From Sebastes aleutianus (Eukaryota; Chordata; Actinopteri; Perciformes; Sebastidae), in assembly GCA_916700875.1 (NCBI GenBank), contig CAKAKS010000066.1, forward strand, positions 10,738,243 to 10,802,242: 64,000 nucleotides of DNA, read 5' to 3'. The stretch's first letter is position 1; the number at the start of each line of letters is the position of its first letter. Under the pieces are notes generated by a model. The model had not been told where the DNA came from and made no database searches. It was given only the letters and a program-made list of their open reading frames with translations. The translations under genes and the position numbers were made by a program. This document shows positions 12,401 to 24,600 of the stretch, piece by piece.

Positions 12401-15400
12401 CCTTCAAGCTTTATGTGACTGGGTGAATAATAAGATTGGTCTATGAAACATATTTTGCAGTGCAGGGCGTACAGATTAGTCTCTCTCTCGTCTCACACAG
12501 AGAGCTTCAAAGCCAGCGCTTTTTGACTGAAGTGCATTGTGTAGAGGCTAAGATTTATCTGAACACAGCCAGGCCTACACATTTAATCAGTTGCATTCTT
12601 CACAAATGTGTTTCTTTAATCAAGAAGAGCCGGGACCGGAGCATGAAGTCTCACTGGCTTTGGGATATATTGGAGTTAGGCAGGCAAAACCTTTTCCTGC
12701 TAACAATATTTATTATTTAAGAGATGAAATGGTGACCCAGTATCATGCCATAAAAACATCCATTTAATCTTCTCAATTCATTACTGCCTAACTCACCTTT
12801 CTGCTTTCCATTAGGGGTGGGGGAAAAAATGATTCATCTATGTATTACGATTTATTTTTTTACGATTTTGAAATAAATTTTTTAATGCCAGAATCGATAT
12901 ATTTGCTTCATTTGAGTCTATGCGGAGGTAGAAGGAAGTTACCGCTTTTATTGTTGTAGTCTGAGTAACGTGACGTTATATCCGTTCCGTATCCGTCAAC
13001 CAAAACACACCGCAACGGGGCCGCGGTGAGCTGAGCCAAGAAAGAAGGAAACGGCGGAGGGTCCGCGTGGATACGACCTGCACCCTCACATGTTAAATCC
13101 AACGTGGTAAACACTACACATACTGTAAAGTATGGAAACACTTTGGGTTTCACACATTGCAGGAAAAGCAGAGCTAGACATCACGGCTAAAGCTGAATGC
13201 TCACTCTGTCATGGACAGGAAATGTTATCGTATTGCGGTAACGTGCGGTCATGCCAGCCGCCACTTTCATCTCCGTGGTCAAATCGGCCGACGCTACAAC
13301 TGTAGAGCACACATATACTGACATTTATGTTAAATGCATTCAAACAGCCCCGATGGAGCTGGCCATGGATGTATAAGGAGAACGGAGCTGAAGGGAGTGC
13401 CAGCTTGGCTAGACTTGATTTTTTTTCTTTTAAATCTTGAAGCAGAATATTTTGTTAGATAAAAACATGAATTTTGGAAATGATTACATCTATCGTTTTC
13501 AATAAATGTTGACTTTTGGACTTTTTTTAGACAGGCAAAACAAAAAAGCTGCGCAGCATTCAAATGTTGATTTAGAATTTGAATGTCAACGTTATCTTCA
13601 GTAATTCTATTAAACTTCATTTTCTCTTGGCACATTTATTAATTTACACGAGCAGGCAGTTCCACCTGAGGACATGACTGATTTCAACTGCCAGCAAGAC
13701 CTGTTAACACCTAACAATATACCTTAGTATAACTTAAAACCACTTTCAAAAGACAGTTTAAATGTCCACGGATGGTCTTGGCTGTCGTTTCAGAAGCTTT
13801 TTAACCCTGTAAGTTATAAAATTCTTAGGGAACATTTTTAGGGCAGTTTTGGGGCAAAAAAATGCTAGAAAAAAAACAACTTTTAATTATTGCAATATTT
13901 TCTATTGAGCGCTTTAACCCAACAATAAATCAAGCAAAAAAATGTATGCTCGTTCTCCAGCAGTTGTCGAAAACCGGGCAACACAGCAAACCACTGATTT
14001 AAGCCGAATTAGATAAGGCAGGTTGAAGGGAAGGGGATACACAAAAGCAACAAACAAAAAAGCAAACAGAAAGAAATGACACTTCATTGTGCACTAAATA
14101 TCCTGCCATTGTTGTCAATGTGTGAATGCTGAACTTGTTGGTGTTCTGGCAAAAGCCACTTCACCGTTGTGTAGTTAGAAAGTCAAGCTTCAGATGAAAA
14201 CAAAAATCAAACAACTTGCTAATATCCCTGCTATGAAATCCACAAATGAATGCAACACATTGATGCAGTTATCATCCCAGAGGTGGCCGGCTAAACGGCA
14301 TGGAGCCAATCAAGCCATCAGTAAATAACAAGTGATATGCATAATAATCAAACACTGTACGCCTGATGACGAGGAGTGATTTCTCAATTGTTCCCCTTTC
14401 TCCTCCGCCCTATCCTAATAATAGAATAACTATAATGTTGCAATATAGAGACTTAAACGATGTCTCATAAGTGAGTTTGGTGACCTTACTGACCTTTATG
14501 TTCATGTTTATCTCTTATGATAGGGCTGCAGGATATATCGTTTCAGCATCGACACTGCGATGTGCGTATACGCAATAATCTCATCGCAGGACGTGCAATG
14601 TCTGCAACTGGCAAATTAACTCAACTACAACTGCTACAACTTTTTGCTGCTTGATACAAAAGGAAAACTCCCACGGTTCTCAATTTCCATGACTAGTCCA
14701 GTGTTCCCCATTAATTACCTACACTCTGGGTAGGCCATATGTACTGTATGTTTACACCTCTCAACGGGTGAGGTCCGCATCTGCGGATTCAGCCAATTAG
14801 ACTGTTGTCAGGCTATTAAATAGGCATTATCCGTCGCTACAAGCCCCATATATGTGGGTCAATAGGGGCCTACTACACCCAATAGTTGTTTTTTTATCAT
14901 CTATTCACATGGTGGATCACCAAAAGAAGGTTTAAAAGAACAAGACAGACACCTGTAGCGACCGTAGTAATTATGTGGAGGTCGGGGACTGTGGATCGGA
15001 CACAAAACACAGGACTTTCACCCTGGAGACTGGAGTTCGCATGCCGTGTGAAACCAACAATGTGTAGTTGTGTTTGTAGTCATTCCAACTCAAAACACAA
15101 TGTTTTTCCCTTAACTTAACTAAGTGTTTTTTTGTTGCCTAAACCTAAAGAACTTGTTTTGTTGCCTAAACCTAAAGAGGTTGTAGTTTTATTGCCTAGA
15201 CCTAAAAAAGTTGTAGATGTGTTGCCTAAACCTAAAGAAGTTGTAGTTTTAACATGTTAAAACATGTTGCTTTTAAGTTTCACTTTCACTTTTACAACGT
15301 AGTAGATGTAGTAGTCCCCTAATGCCCCACATCTATGGTGCTTATAGCGACTGATAACGCCTATTTAATGGCCTGATAACAGTCGAATCGGGTACCACCA

Positions 15401-16276
15401 CAATGCTGCAAAACTAAGGAAGCGAGAGTTGTCACTCCTTCGCGTAATGTGCAACTACATGTTCATACAAAACGTGTACATCTAGATGCCATTAATTCAG
15501 AACTTTATATAGATATAATGGAAAGAAAAAAATAGGTCAAAGGTAAATTAGGTTCCCAAAAGACAAAAAAAAATAAAAATGGCCTGAAAAAAATTAATTT
15601 GAATGCATTAATTTCTACAAATCTTAGTTTTCTAGCTTTTGCAGATTAATTATTCAAGCAGATATCTGCTCAGAAACTGTCATGTGTGCAATATTTCATG
15701 CACATTCACTGTATTCACTGTATGCATCTGAAGATCTATGAATCCCCCCTGTTACTTGGGGAGAAAAATAGTAGAACTTTTCATCTGTGGTGCTGTAATG
15801 GTTGCACCACAAGACATTTCTGACACCAGCACCACCACGTTTTTACTGAATAATTTTAACATGAAGCATATCATGTTAGCTGCAAATATTGTCAGCTTTT
15901 TTCTGAACATGCATGACATAAGGTTCCCAAAAGACAAAAAAAAAATTATAATTTGAATGCATTAATTTCTACAGATCTTAGTTTTCTAGCTTTTGCAGAT
16001 GAATTATTCAAGCAGATATCTGCTCAGAAACTGTCATGTGTGCAATATTTCATGCACATTCACTGTATTCACTGTATGCATCTGAAGATCTATGAACTTT
16101 GGGGAGAAAAATAGTAGAACTTTTCATCCGTGGTGCTGTAATGGTTGCACCACAAGACATTTCTGACACACCACCAGCACCACCACGTTTTTAATTAATA
16201 ATGTTAGCTGCAAATATTGTCCGCTTTTTTCCTGCACATGCATGACAGAATAGTATGAGAAGAGCAAGCATCTGTT

Positions 16277-16327
<51 letters not shown>

Positions 16328-16357
16328 AGAGTATTTTGAGAGCTGTCATCCTGAAAA

Positions 16358-16394
<37 letters not shown>

Positions 16395-16580
16395 TGCACT
16401 GCCTGGAAACCAGCTCTCCTTCACAATTTCTCCAAAATGATTCCACTTTAAAAGCAGACAACCGCTCCAGAAACAAACAAATAAACGAAACAGCATTAAA
16501 AACAGCTGCTGTACTCACTTCCCCAGCTCCTCGTACAGCTGAAACTCGTCTGTGAATCGCGTACAGGTTGTCGTGGCCAT
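9449..16580 (-). CDS. CaMKII (calcium/calmodulin-dependent kinase II), 5' part, exons 1-2
   Basis: CaMKII is a multimeric Ser/Thr kinase activated by Ca2+/calmodulin. Two coding exons are visible. Exon 1 (16519-16580) starts at the ATG and encodes a 20-residue leader of the type MATTTCTRFTDEFQLYEELG, ending at donor GTGAGT. Exon 2 (9449-9543) is 95 nt, the length I recall for CaMKII exon 2. It encodes GAFSVVRRCVKLCTGQEY and then the AAKIINTKKLSAR ATP-site stretch containing the VAIK-type lysine. The exons join in frame (AA|G), restoring the glycine-rich loop GKGAFSVV. The LCTG and LYEEL residues look more like the beta paralogue than delta or gamma, but fifty residues cannot settle this. No exon 3 (DHQKLEREARICRLL) was found to the left, so the gene leaves the window. 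It lies about 5 kb downstream of the SEC24-like gene on the same strand. Confidence 0.93.
9545..11310. other. CaMKII intron 1, left part, no gene
   Basis: A decayed repeat end with CGATTCGATT-type text lies at 10012-10140 (GGGGTGTGAATCTTTCGGTA). Nothing else is recognised. The stretch 13420-15120 is likewise empty apart from a short GGGCTGCAGGATATATCG repeat end at 14524. Confidence 0.5.
11314..12006 (-). mobile_element. GGGCTGTCAA family MITE, copy 3 (near complete)
   Basis: Both ends present: AGAGCTGTCAAAGTTACCAC and AACGACTGACAGCC, with the complete core in inverse orientation. It is the best reference copy in the window, about 690 bp. Confidence 0.8.
12812..13420 (+). mobile_element. hAT-like element, 3'-truncated copy of the 31.4-kb element
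   Basis: Begins TAGGGGTGGGGGAAAAAATG and follows 31431-32450 (GAAGGAAGTTACCGCTTTTA, GATACGACCTGCACCCTCAC) to about 13420, then diverges. Confidence 0.7.
15125..15255 (+). repeat. Minisatellite, about 30-bp unit, four copies
   Basis: Unit GTTGCCTAAACCTAAAGAAG followed by TTGTAGTTTT, repeated four times with small changes. In CaMKII intron 1. Confidence 0.85.
15549..16245. repeat. Tandem duplication of about 370 bases in CaMKII intron 1
   Basis: 15549-15921 and 15931-16245 share AGGTTCCCAAAAGACAAAAA, GCAGATATCTGCTCAGAAAC and TGGTTGCACCACAAGACATT in the same order. The second copy is shortened near its end. Ends about 270 bases from exon 1. Confidence 0.85.
16277..16392 (+). repeat. Microsatellites (AG)n and (AC)n
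   Basis: (AG)n with one AA interruption at 16277-16326 and (AC)16 at 16361-16392. Both are in CaMKII intron 1, within 250 bases of exon 1. Confidence 0.95.
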
Positions 16581-17037
16581 GTCTCTCTCCTCTCTCAGTC
16601 TCTCTCTCGCTTCTTTTTGACTTTTTGTCAGCTCCGGAAAAAGAAACAATGTTTGCGTTTAAACTACAGGTCCGCCCAGCAGCTAGACGAGCCTTTGGAG
16701 CAGGTGAAATGCTCTTTTAGTGCAGGAGGGTTTGATATATATATAGAGAGAGAGACGAAGCGAGCAGGGTGTGGGTGTTATCTCTCTCTCTCTCTCTCGC
16801 GCTCTGTTTGTCTCCACTCTCTGACTGACGAGCCGTCATCAAGCCAGCTGGAACAGAGTGGAGCCACTTCCTGCTATGATTTCCAAAATAAAACGCCACT
16901 TTAAATAATAACTTTTTTTTTATTATTATAACTTTACAGTAATAAATCCAGTGTTGTTGAATAGTTTGTGTTATGATGTTGTATGCACAATATTAAAATG
17001 ATAATAATAATAATTTTTAAAAAAAGTAGGGGTTCTG

Positions 17038-17876
17038 TTAAAGGGACTGTTTGTAACTTTTTAAGCGTATAAATGTACCGGGTCGGGACAAATGCACGCT
17101 TGCATTTGCGCGCTCGCGTGTGGCTGAAGTCTCTGCTCCGCTGCCTGTTTGTAAGAATCAGAAATGCTTGTTAACAGCAACACCTGTGACAACACCTTAA
17201 ATCAACGAAAGTCAGCGTCGGGCTCGCGCTTGCTCGCTCTACATAGACATCAACGAGCATCACTCAAAAAAGTGAGGCGACACACGTCAGCTAAAACCAC
17301 AATATCACTCTATATATACATTTCAGTAATGTTAGCTGACCAGAGGAAGGTCTCTCCATGAATCAATGCTGATCCTAGTGTTGGCTTTTCCTGCTTCAGC
17401 CTCCCGACCGCAGTCACAAGGAGACACCGGCACCCGGTCGGAGACGATAACGTTTCTCGCTGCAGAGCTCCGTCACTTCACAAGACACGGGAAACCTCTG
17501 TTGGTCTGGAGGAGCTGCAGCATTTATTTCTGCACAAACCTCTACTGTACATTTAGTAGATATTCTCAGAGCTAAACTTACTCTTCTGCAGTGTGGAGTG
17601 TGCGCGTATGCACATAAGAGTGGAGCGAGCTGAGTGAAGACAAGCAGGGAGAGGAGCAGAGACTCCGGCCCTGGAGACCAAAGCTACGGTCTCCCCTGCG
17701 TCTTCCGACCGCGGCCAACACTGTTTTGCAAGACGGGCTTCACTAGATATAACTTTGGTGCTTCCGTGTAGTTTGTGTTGGAGTCTTGTCTGAACAGCGT
17801 AGCCACACGCGAGCGCGCATGGGACACCGACCCGGATTGATTTATACATGTAAGAAGTTACAAACAGTCCCTTTAA
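17038..17876. mobile_element. TTAAAGGGACTG MITE, complete
   Basis: TTAAAGGGACTGTTTGTAAC at the left and the inverse GTTACAAACAGTCCCTTTAA at the right. Inner arms (GCGCGCTCGCGTGTGGCT / GCCACACGCGAGCGCG) also pair. 839 bp, upstream of the CaMKII start. Confidence 0.8.
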
Positions 17877-17921
17877 ACTTTTGTGTGAATAAACAGTATG
17901 TATATTTTCGGATGCACTGAG

Positions 17922-18256
17922 CAGCACACTGACACACTGACAGCTGTTGTTGCCTGTTGGGCTTGAGTTTTCCATGTTATGATTTGAGCATATTATTTAT
18001 GCTAAATGTAGTACCTGTGAGGGTTTCTGGACAATATTTATCATTGTTTTGTGCCGTTAATTGATTTCCAATAATATAATATATACATATATTTGCATAT
18101 TTGACCACTCCCATGTTGATAAGCCTATTAAATACTTGACAAATCTCCCAAATCTCAAACGGATAAAAAATGTGCGATTAATTTACGATTAATCGTGAAT
18201 AACTATGTAAAATCATGTGATTAATCGTGATTAAATATATTAATCAATTGACAGCC
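17922..18256 (-). mobile_element. GGGCTGTCAA family MITE, copy 4 (partial)
   Basis: Runs from CACACTGACAGCTGTTGTTG to TTAATCAATTGACAGCC. The other half is missing. Directly abuts the TTAAAGGGACTG element to its left. Confidence 0.75.
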
Positions 18257-18259
18257 ATA

Positions 18260-21200
18260 ATAAGTAAGGATATATGGTTTTACATATAAAATGAGGAAAA
18301 CATAACATGCATTTTTGAATGCATTTTATTTATTTAGCTTTATAATGATCACCGTTATGGTTTACATGCCTTTTCTGGCCGAGAACATCCGTGCGACAAA
18401 ATTGCACTTTATTTTGTAGGCAGAAATGAACCACTTTCCGGTCTTGTGCTGATGCGTCAGGCTAACTTGACATAGTCCGCTTGATTTGGTTGCAGCTTCA
18501 TCAATGAGCGGCGGTGGAGGAGTCGCTCTCTGCCGCCCTCTGGTGGACAGAGTGCGTAACGGCACAGCGCGGTACTGTAATCGAACACACCTCCCGCCTG
18601 CACGCTGCTTATTTCCAAATAGGGGCAAATATGAGAGAGCTTGTTTTGTGCCTTCAAAACATGCCGCCATGTGTGTTGTAAACGCACGTGTTTATGTGGA
18701 TTTATTGGTTTAATCCACAAAACATTACAGAAATATTTATATTAACCCTGAAATTAATTTTTAGAAAGATGTAATTCACACATCACAGGTGTGTTAGGCT
18801 CTGCAGAAAATAAAGTCTATAAATATTAAGTGACAATATTATGGAAATATGGTGGTTATTATTAGTTAAAGCATTTGGCTTTCATGCATGATACATATGC
18901 ATGTTAAATGTGCATTGCACATTTTCACATGTAAAAGGTATGTCACAATGCAAAATCGTTTTTCTACCATTTGTAAGTACACCCATGGCAAAATAAATAG
19001 ATAAATTGCTGAACTTTAACCACCAATCACACTAAAAATATTGTGAGTATTAAAAAAAGTCACATCATTTCAACTTTTCTGTCATTTAACTGCTCAATTT
19101 TATCTAGATGTTGTTCCCAAGCCTACTCAACAGTTCTTTACAGGTAGGTAGTGCTGGAAGGTATAACTCACTTTTATTAAAATGTATAATATTTTTGTCA
19201 AATTTGTTATTTTATTATCAAAATGTCTTCCCCCATGTGTAATATGTGTGTAATTGTAGGATGTAAACTCCTCTTTATGTCATTACACCACCATAAATTA
19301 CAGTTTAGTTTAGTTTATTTGTGGGGCAGAGCAATATTAATAAATACACATGGTGTAAAAAATGCCAGAATTAGCCAAAAGGCTATTTTTCATCTGCTGT
19401 TCCAGAAGTATCACCAAGAACATGAGTATAGCTACAGCCCTGAGTACATCATTTTGACCTGGTGAAAAGAAAAAAGAAATGTTTCTCTTTGCTTCAAGAT
19501 GAAGTGTCAAACATGGGAGTGCATGCAGTTTAACTTCTGCTCCAGCAATCCACATCCTTTCAGTCCATGTGATCCCACCAGAATCTAACTGGACTGCATC
19601 CAAAATGCTTGAGGATACAAACTCAGTGAAGCAGAGCGGCCTACACACTGCCAATAAGAAGCACACACTGTGCACTAAGTGGTGAGCACATCATTTGAAT
19701 GTTCTGTGTTGGTCTCTTTCTCCAGAGTGGCTATAAAGCTGTGATGTAGCGCTGGATGCAAAAACTGGACAAAAGACATCATGTGACCCCCACTTGGTCA
19801 TTATTGAGGCCTCTCAAACAGCTCTAGAAACTCACTAAGGAAAAAACAATGGGAAAAAAATCAGGTTTTGCATTTTTTATGTCATAGGGACAATTATTAT
19901 TCAAAAGAAAAATACAAACCATGTACTATTATTATGCTAGTAATAGTTTAGTATTAGGACTGTCTATCAATTAAAATGTTTAATCGTGATTAATCGCATG
20001 ATTGTCCATAGATAATCACAAATTAATCGCACATATTCATCTGATGTTACAGGATGACGTCTAAGACACAACTTCACTGATCCACCATTTACTAGACAAA
20101 ACTGAAAAATCTACACCGGAGGAAACTTCAATCAAGGTTCAATTAAAGTCTTTATTTATTTATAGGAGATTATGCACACACAGAATATACTGTGGGCATC
20201 ACAAACACACAAACACACTCTCTCACATTCATGCAAATCTCAGGCAGAGATTAGAGATTTGCCATGTCACAGGAATAAATTAGCATCATAAACACATTTT
20301 CAGAACAGCACGGATCACATTCAACACGTCACACATATCACAGCAGTCATGAAATGAATATCTCGTAAAATGTCTCCATGCACCGAACCTTTGATATTTC
20401 CACATTATAATAATGTCTAGTAATTTTGCTCTCATCCTTCTGGAGGCAAATATTATGCACCGTCATCTTTTATAGACCTTTTCATTGCCATTCTGTTAGC
20501 TCTGGTCCAAGTTTACTTCCTGTCAGCTACTGCATTAACAAACACTTGGACAGGAAACAAAGAAGGTATATTGCTTAGAAGTGAAAGTCAATGATACGTT
20601 CCATTGCAGCGCCCAGCAGCAGACCTACGCCTCCACCATTTTGGACTGTAATCGAGTCAACTAACATAATGACGCCAGTTAAACGTCCGCCTACAAAGTG
20701 CCGTACAAAAGTAAAACAAAATTATTTCTATTCTATTGTCATAATTTCAATGTCTCTACCGAAATGGTCTGTGTTGAACAATAAAAATATTATAAATATG
20801 TATACTATTATAACTATTTACTTACTTACTTATTTATTTATTAAACTTTTTTGCCCGGGTCGCTTCCCAGAGGAGCATGAAGTGAGTGATGGACATAAAT
20901 GGAAGTTAGAAAAATCCAGCTCACAGATTTTGAGAGAGATCTCAAACTTCAAAACCTCCAAAATCGATGCACAATAGACCACAGACCATGGATGTATAAG
21001 AGTCCTGCGTGTTAGTAAATAGCCTACAACTCCATTAAATTCTGTTTATGTCATGCTACTCGCACTACTAGCTACTGGCCGATAGCCGGTTGTTTGGGGA
21101 ACAGAGACGTTAATACATCCACCGCGGTACAGGCTTACAGCATACAGCCCATGGGTGTATTATAAGATAATAAAAGTGATGAATTACAGCCTGTATATCC

Positions 21201-21290
21201 ATTATTACAGCCGCATACAGCTAGCAGGAAGCTGGCAGAACCGGATATGTCATATGAGCGTGCAGGGCGGTGCAGTCCTGTGGGTCTGAT
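18260..21290. other. Intergenic stretch between CaMKII and SEC24-like gene
   Basis: Apart from the MITE end at 19955-20045, I see no exon, RNA gene or repeat I can name. Several open frames of up to about 130 codons have no recognisable domain and no splice partners. Confidence 0.5.
19955..20045 (+). mobile_element. GGGCTGTCAA family MITE, end fragment
   Basis: AGGACTGTCTATCAATTAAA followed by AATCGTGATTAATCGC and AATTAATCGCACAT. Only the terminal 90 bases are left. Confidence 0.6.
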
Positions 21291-21675
21291 GTTTATTATG
21301 CCGAGGAAAATAACTCTGGATTCAGTTATTAGTTCATTTTACAACTTTTAGGACATAATGATTTAAATGAGTGCTATTTAAATGTTCGTACTTGGAAGTT
21401 GATTTACCTCGAAAAAAAAATCCTGTGATTTACAGACGTCTCTTTATATATTCATGGCCATGGACTCATTGGCGTTTTCAGTCCAAAATGGCGGCAGCGC
21501 TACCGCAGCGACGTTTAGCAGCCATTGTCAAAAAAGCACCAGAGTTTCACCTCTTTGCGTCTATACTCTTTGCGGGAAATACAAAGAGGCCCATTTAGAA
21601 TGCTTATGTTGTCAAGTTTGAAAAGGTCTACAGAAGATACTGCACCCAGAGAGGTCAGCAAGTGTGTGTGTGAAG

Positions 21676-24600
21676 TCACTGCAGAAGCCGGACAGAGTTG
21701 ACGTGGAGATGGTAGAGGAAGTCTGCATAGGACGCCCCTCCGTTGGGACTCTTGTCCTCCACCAGGTGGCGCTGCAGAGCCTCCTCACAGGTGTCGCCCT
21801 GCTTCACCACCCACAGCTGAGACAGAAGAACAGACATCATCAGCGGCTACGAGCATGTACAAAGAGAACTGGATACAGCGTTGGAGGCGGGCTCCCGTTC
21901 ATTCCTATGAGAGTTGCTCGGTGGCGCATGAAGCCAAAATGGCTCGACTGCCGAGTGATAAAGTACCCGGATCTTCCGGCGTTCTTCCGCAGTCATTGGG
22001 GCCACAAAGCGTGTTCCTGTGTGCAGCGTTTCCTTTAACTCCACTAAGTTGTAGTACCGCCATTTGGCCACTACGAAAATTTGCTTCAAAGCCCGGCGCT
22101 CTTCCTGGGGGCTTGGCTACAAGTGGTGGCATCATCAGTCAACACCCACTGTAATTCATCCTGATATGACTTTGGTGTGGATGGGGAGGACGGTACAAGA
22201 GGAGTTTACACATCCTGCTTCTCAAAACGCACAGCCCTCCTCTGTGCAGCTTTACTTCTCTTTTTGGGAATCGTGTACTCGTATGTAATCGTGAATCTGT
22301 ACTAGCAGCACGCCTTGAATATGTTGCAGGAAAATATCCGAATCCTGACATCAGTTAATCACATATTGAAACAGCAACTGTGTCATTTAAAGGGTAACTT
22401 TGGTATTTTTCAACCTGGACCATATTTTCACAGGCTTTTGTATCTAACTGACATAGCAACAACAATTTCTGAAATCAGTCCAGTATTGAGGGAGAACGCT
22501 GTAGACGACAGCTGCTCACGGGCTGTAATATGGTGCTATTGGGGCAAGCTGGCACCGTCATTTACGTCCACTAAAAGTGCTTGTTTTGGCCATGACAGGC
22601 TCTGACTGTTGTTATAAGCAGCGTAACATAATTGAGATTGACCCCGGTGCAATTTTTTTTGGCCCTCGTCCCAAACACAAGCACACGCTTGTGCACACAC
22701 ACACGTAAAAACACAACCACTCCAGACTATTGCAAAGCAGACGATTGCTATGCCACCATGGAGAGGCTCACTATGCAGCTTCCATACTGCAAACCAGCCT
22801 TAAATCAGCACCACGGACAGCAGCGAGAGCGCCAAATCTATCAACGCTTATTTAACATCCTGCTGTGGACTCAGCAGCCAAATGCCATCTCAGAGACAGA
22901 TTTCAGGAGGTGCACATTTTCCAACATACTGTATGAGACGTAACAATTACAGTGCTATAGATTTAAATCCCTGATTCCACTCCATAATAACAAAAAATAA
23001 ACCAGTATTCATCCAATAGAAGTTTATCCTACAGGTCTTGTGCTCCGCAAAGTCATTAACAACACTGCTTATGAACCATGTCCTTTTTTATTGGTGAGCG
23101 ACGCAGAGCGACGTGGCGCACCGTTTTGAGCTGAACTTTTGTCAGACACCCAGCTGTTTCTATTTATTCCTGTCGCTCGCCTTGAAATCGCCTCAATGGA
23201 CAAGGAGCGGCTGATTGATGAAGTTGAAATGTCATTTCACTACAAACACCTTAATAAGGTGGCAGCTGGCTGGAGGGAGATCGCCAGAGAGCTGAAAGTT
23301 TCCTACTGTTGTTGGCTATATTGTATGTCCTTTCCAGTAAATATCACAATATTAAACTGTGTTTTCTGTACAAAGAACAAACAAAAGTACATCTCCAGTC
23401 TGATCTTGAGCGCACAGCTGATAGGTAGCCTACATGGTTTGTAAACATGACGTAACAGAAGTACATTTAATGGATTCAGTGTGGACGTGGTGTAGGAAGG
23501 TGATTTTGGGGCCCTATACATCTTCTTGGCCCCGATGCGCCGCACCGGTTTCACGACAATATTTCCGGCACTGGCGTTCTCACTCAATACTGGACCAGTT
23601 TCAGAAAATGTTGTCTCTATTAGTCAGTTAGACACAAACACATGGGAAAATATGGTCCAGGTTGAAAAATACCGAAATTACCCTTTAAGGTCACAGGTGT
23701 TAGCCGCCTCATGAGACTGTTGCAGCAGGACGGTCAGCAGCTCACCTTGCGGGCACAGGGTGCCTGGGAGTTCAGTGTGTTGATGAGGGATCGAACGCTG
23801 ATGGACAGAGGGTTTTCAAGAACCGGCAGCTTAGTCTGAAGAAACACAAAACATCAGAAATGGACAGTAAACAGTGAACCTGTCAGTGCCACAGTACGCC
23901 TCATGAACAGTCAGAAACGCAACATGTTATGTGTCTTTAGAGCCCTTTGTGTTAAATCCAGAGGGATACCTCCGGGTCTGAAAAGTGAAGCCAATGCAGA
24001 AGTGCCTTAACCTTGCATTCTTTCTAATAACCAGCCGGGGGCGACTCCTCTGGTTGCTAAAAGCAGCCTGATTGTATAGAAGTCTATGAGAAAATGACCC
24101 TACTTCTCACTTGATTTATTACCTCAGTAAACATTGTAAACATGAGTTTATGGTCTCAATCGCTAGTTTCAAGACCATTTTGGTCGCCTAAAAATGTCTT
24201 ATTCATCGTTCGGTTGTACTCAGCTTCACCCTCTCGTGTCACTTCTGGTCGCTAATAGCTAAGATGGCGACGGACAAAATGCAAAACTCGAGGCTTCAAA
24301 ACGGCAGTCCACAAACCAATGTGTGACGTCATGGTGACTACGTCCACTTCTTATATACAGTCTATGGTTAAATCAGTATCATTATAAAAGCATCATCAGT
24401 CTTTTTCATATCAAACTAGTTCTTTTATCATCATTTTCTGATCCATCTCCAGCTCCTTGCTTTTCCTCTTCTCAATAACTTTCTCTTAACATTACTCTAT
24501 ACTTTATAAAATACTGTTTTATTCTTGCCACAAGCATCTTCCTATGTGAGAAGGTTTGGTGTTTATTACTGAATAGATGAAATCTTTACAGCGAAGCTGA

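Noticed and set aside
16204..16518. Minus-strand frames rich in CVCVCV and SLSLSL
   Set aside because: Translation of the (AC)n and (AG)n microsatellites.
20591..20977. 128-codon plus-strand open frame
   Set aside because: Low-complexity, no domain, no splice or start context, and in a region with no other gene signal.
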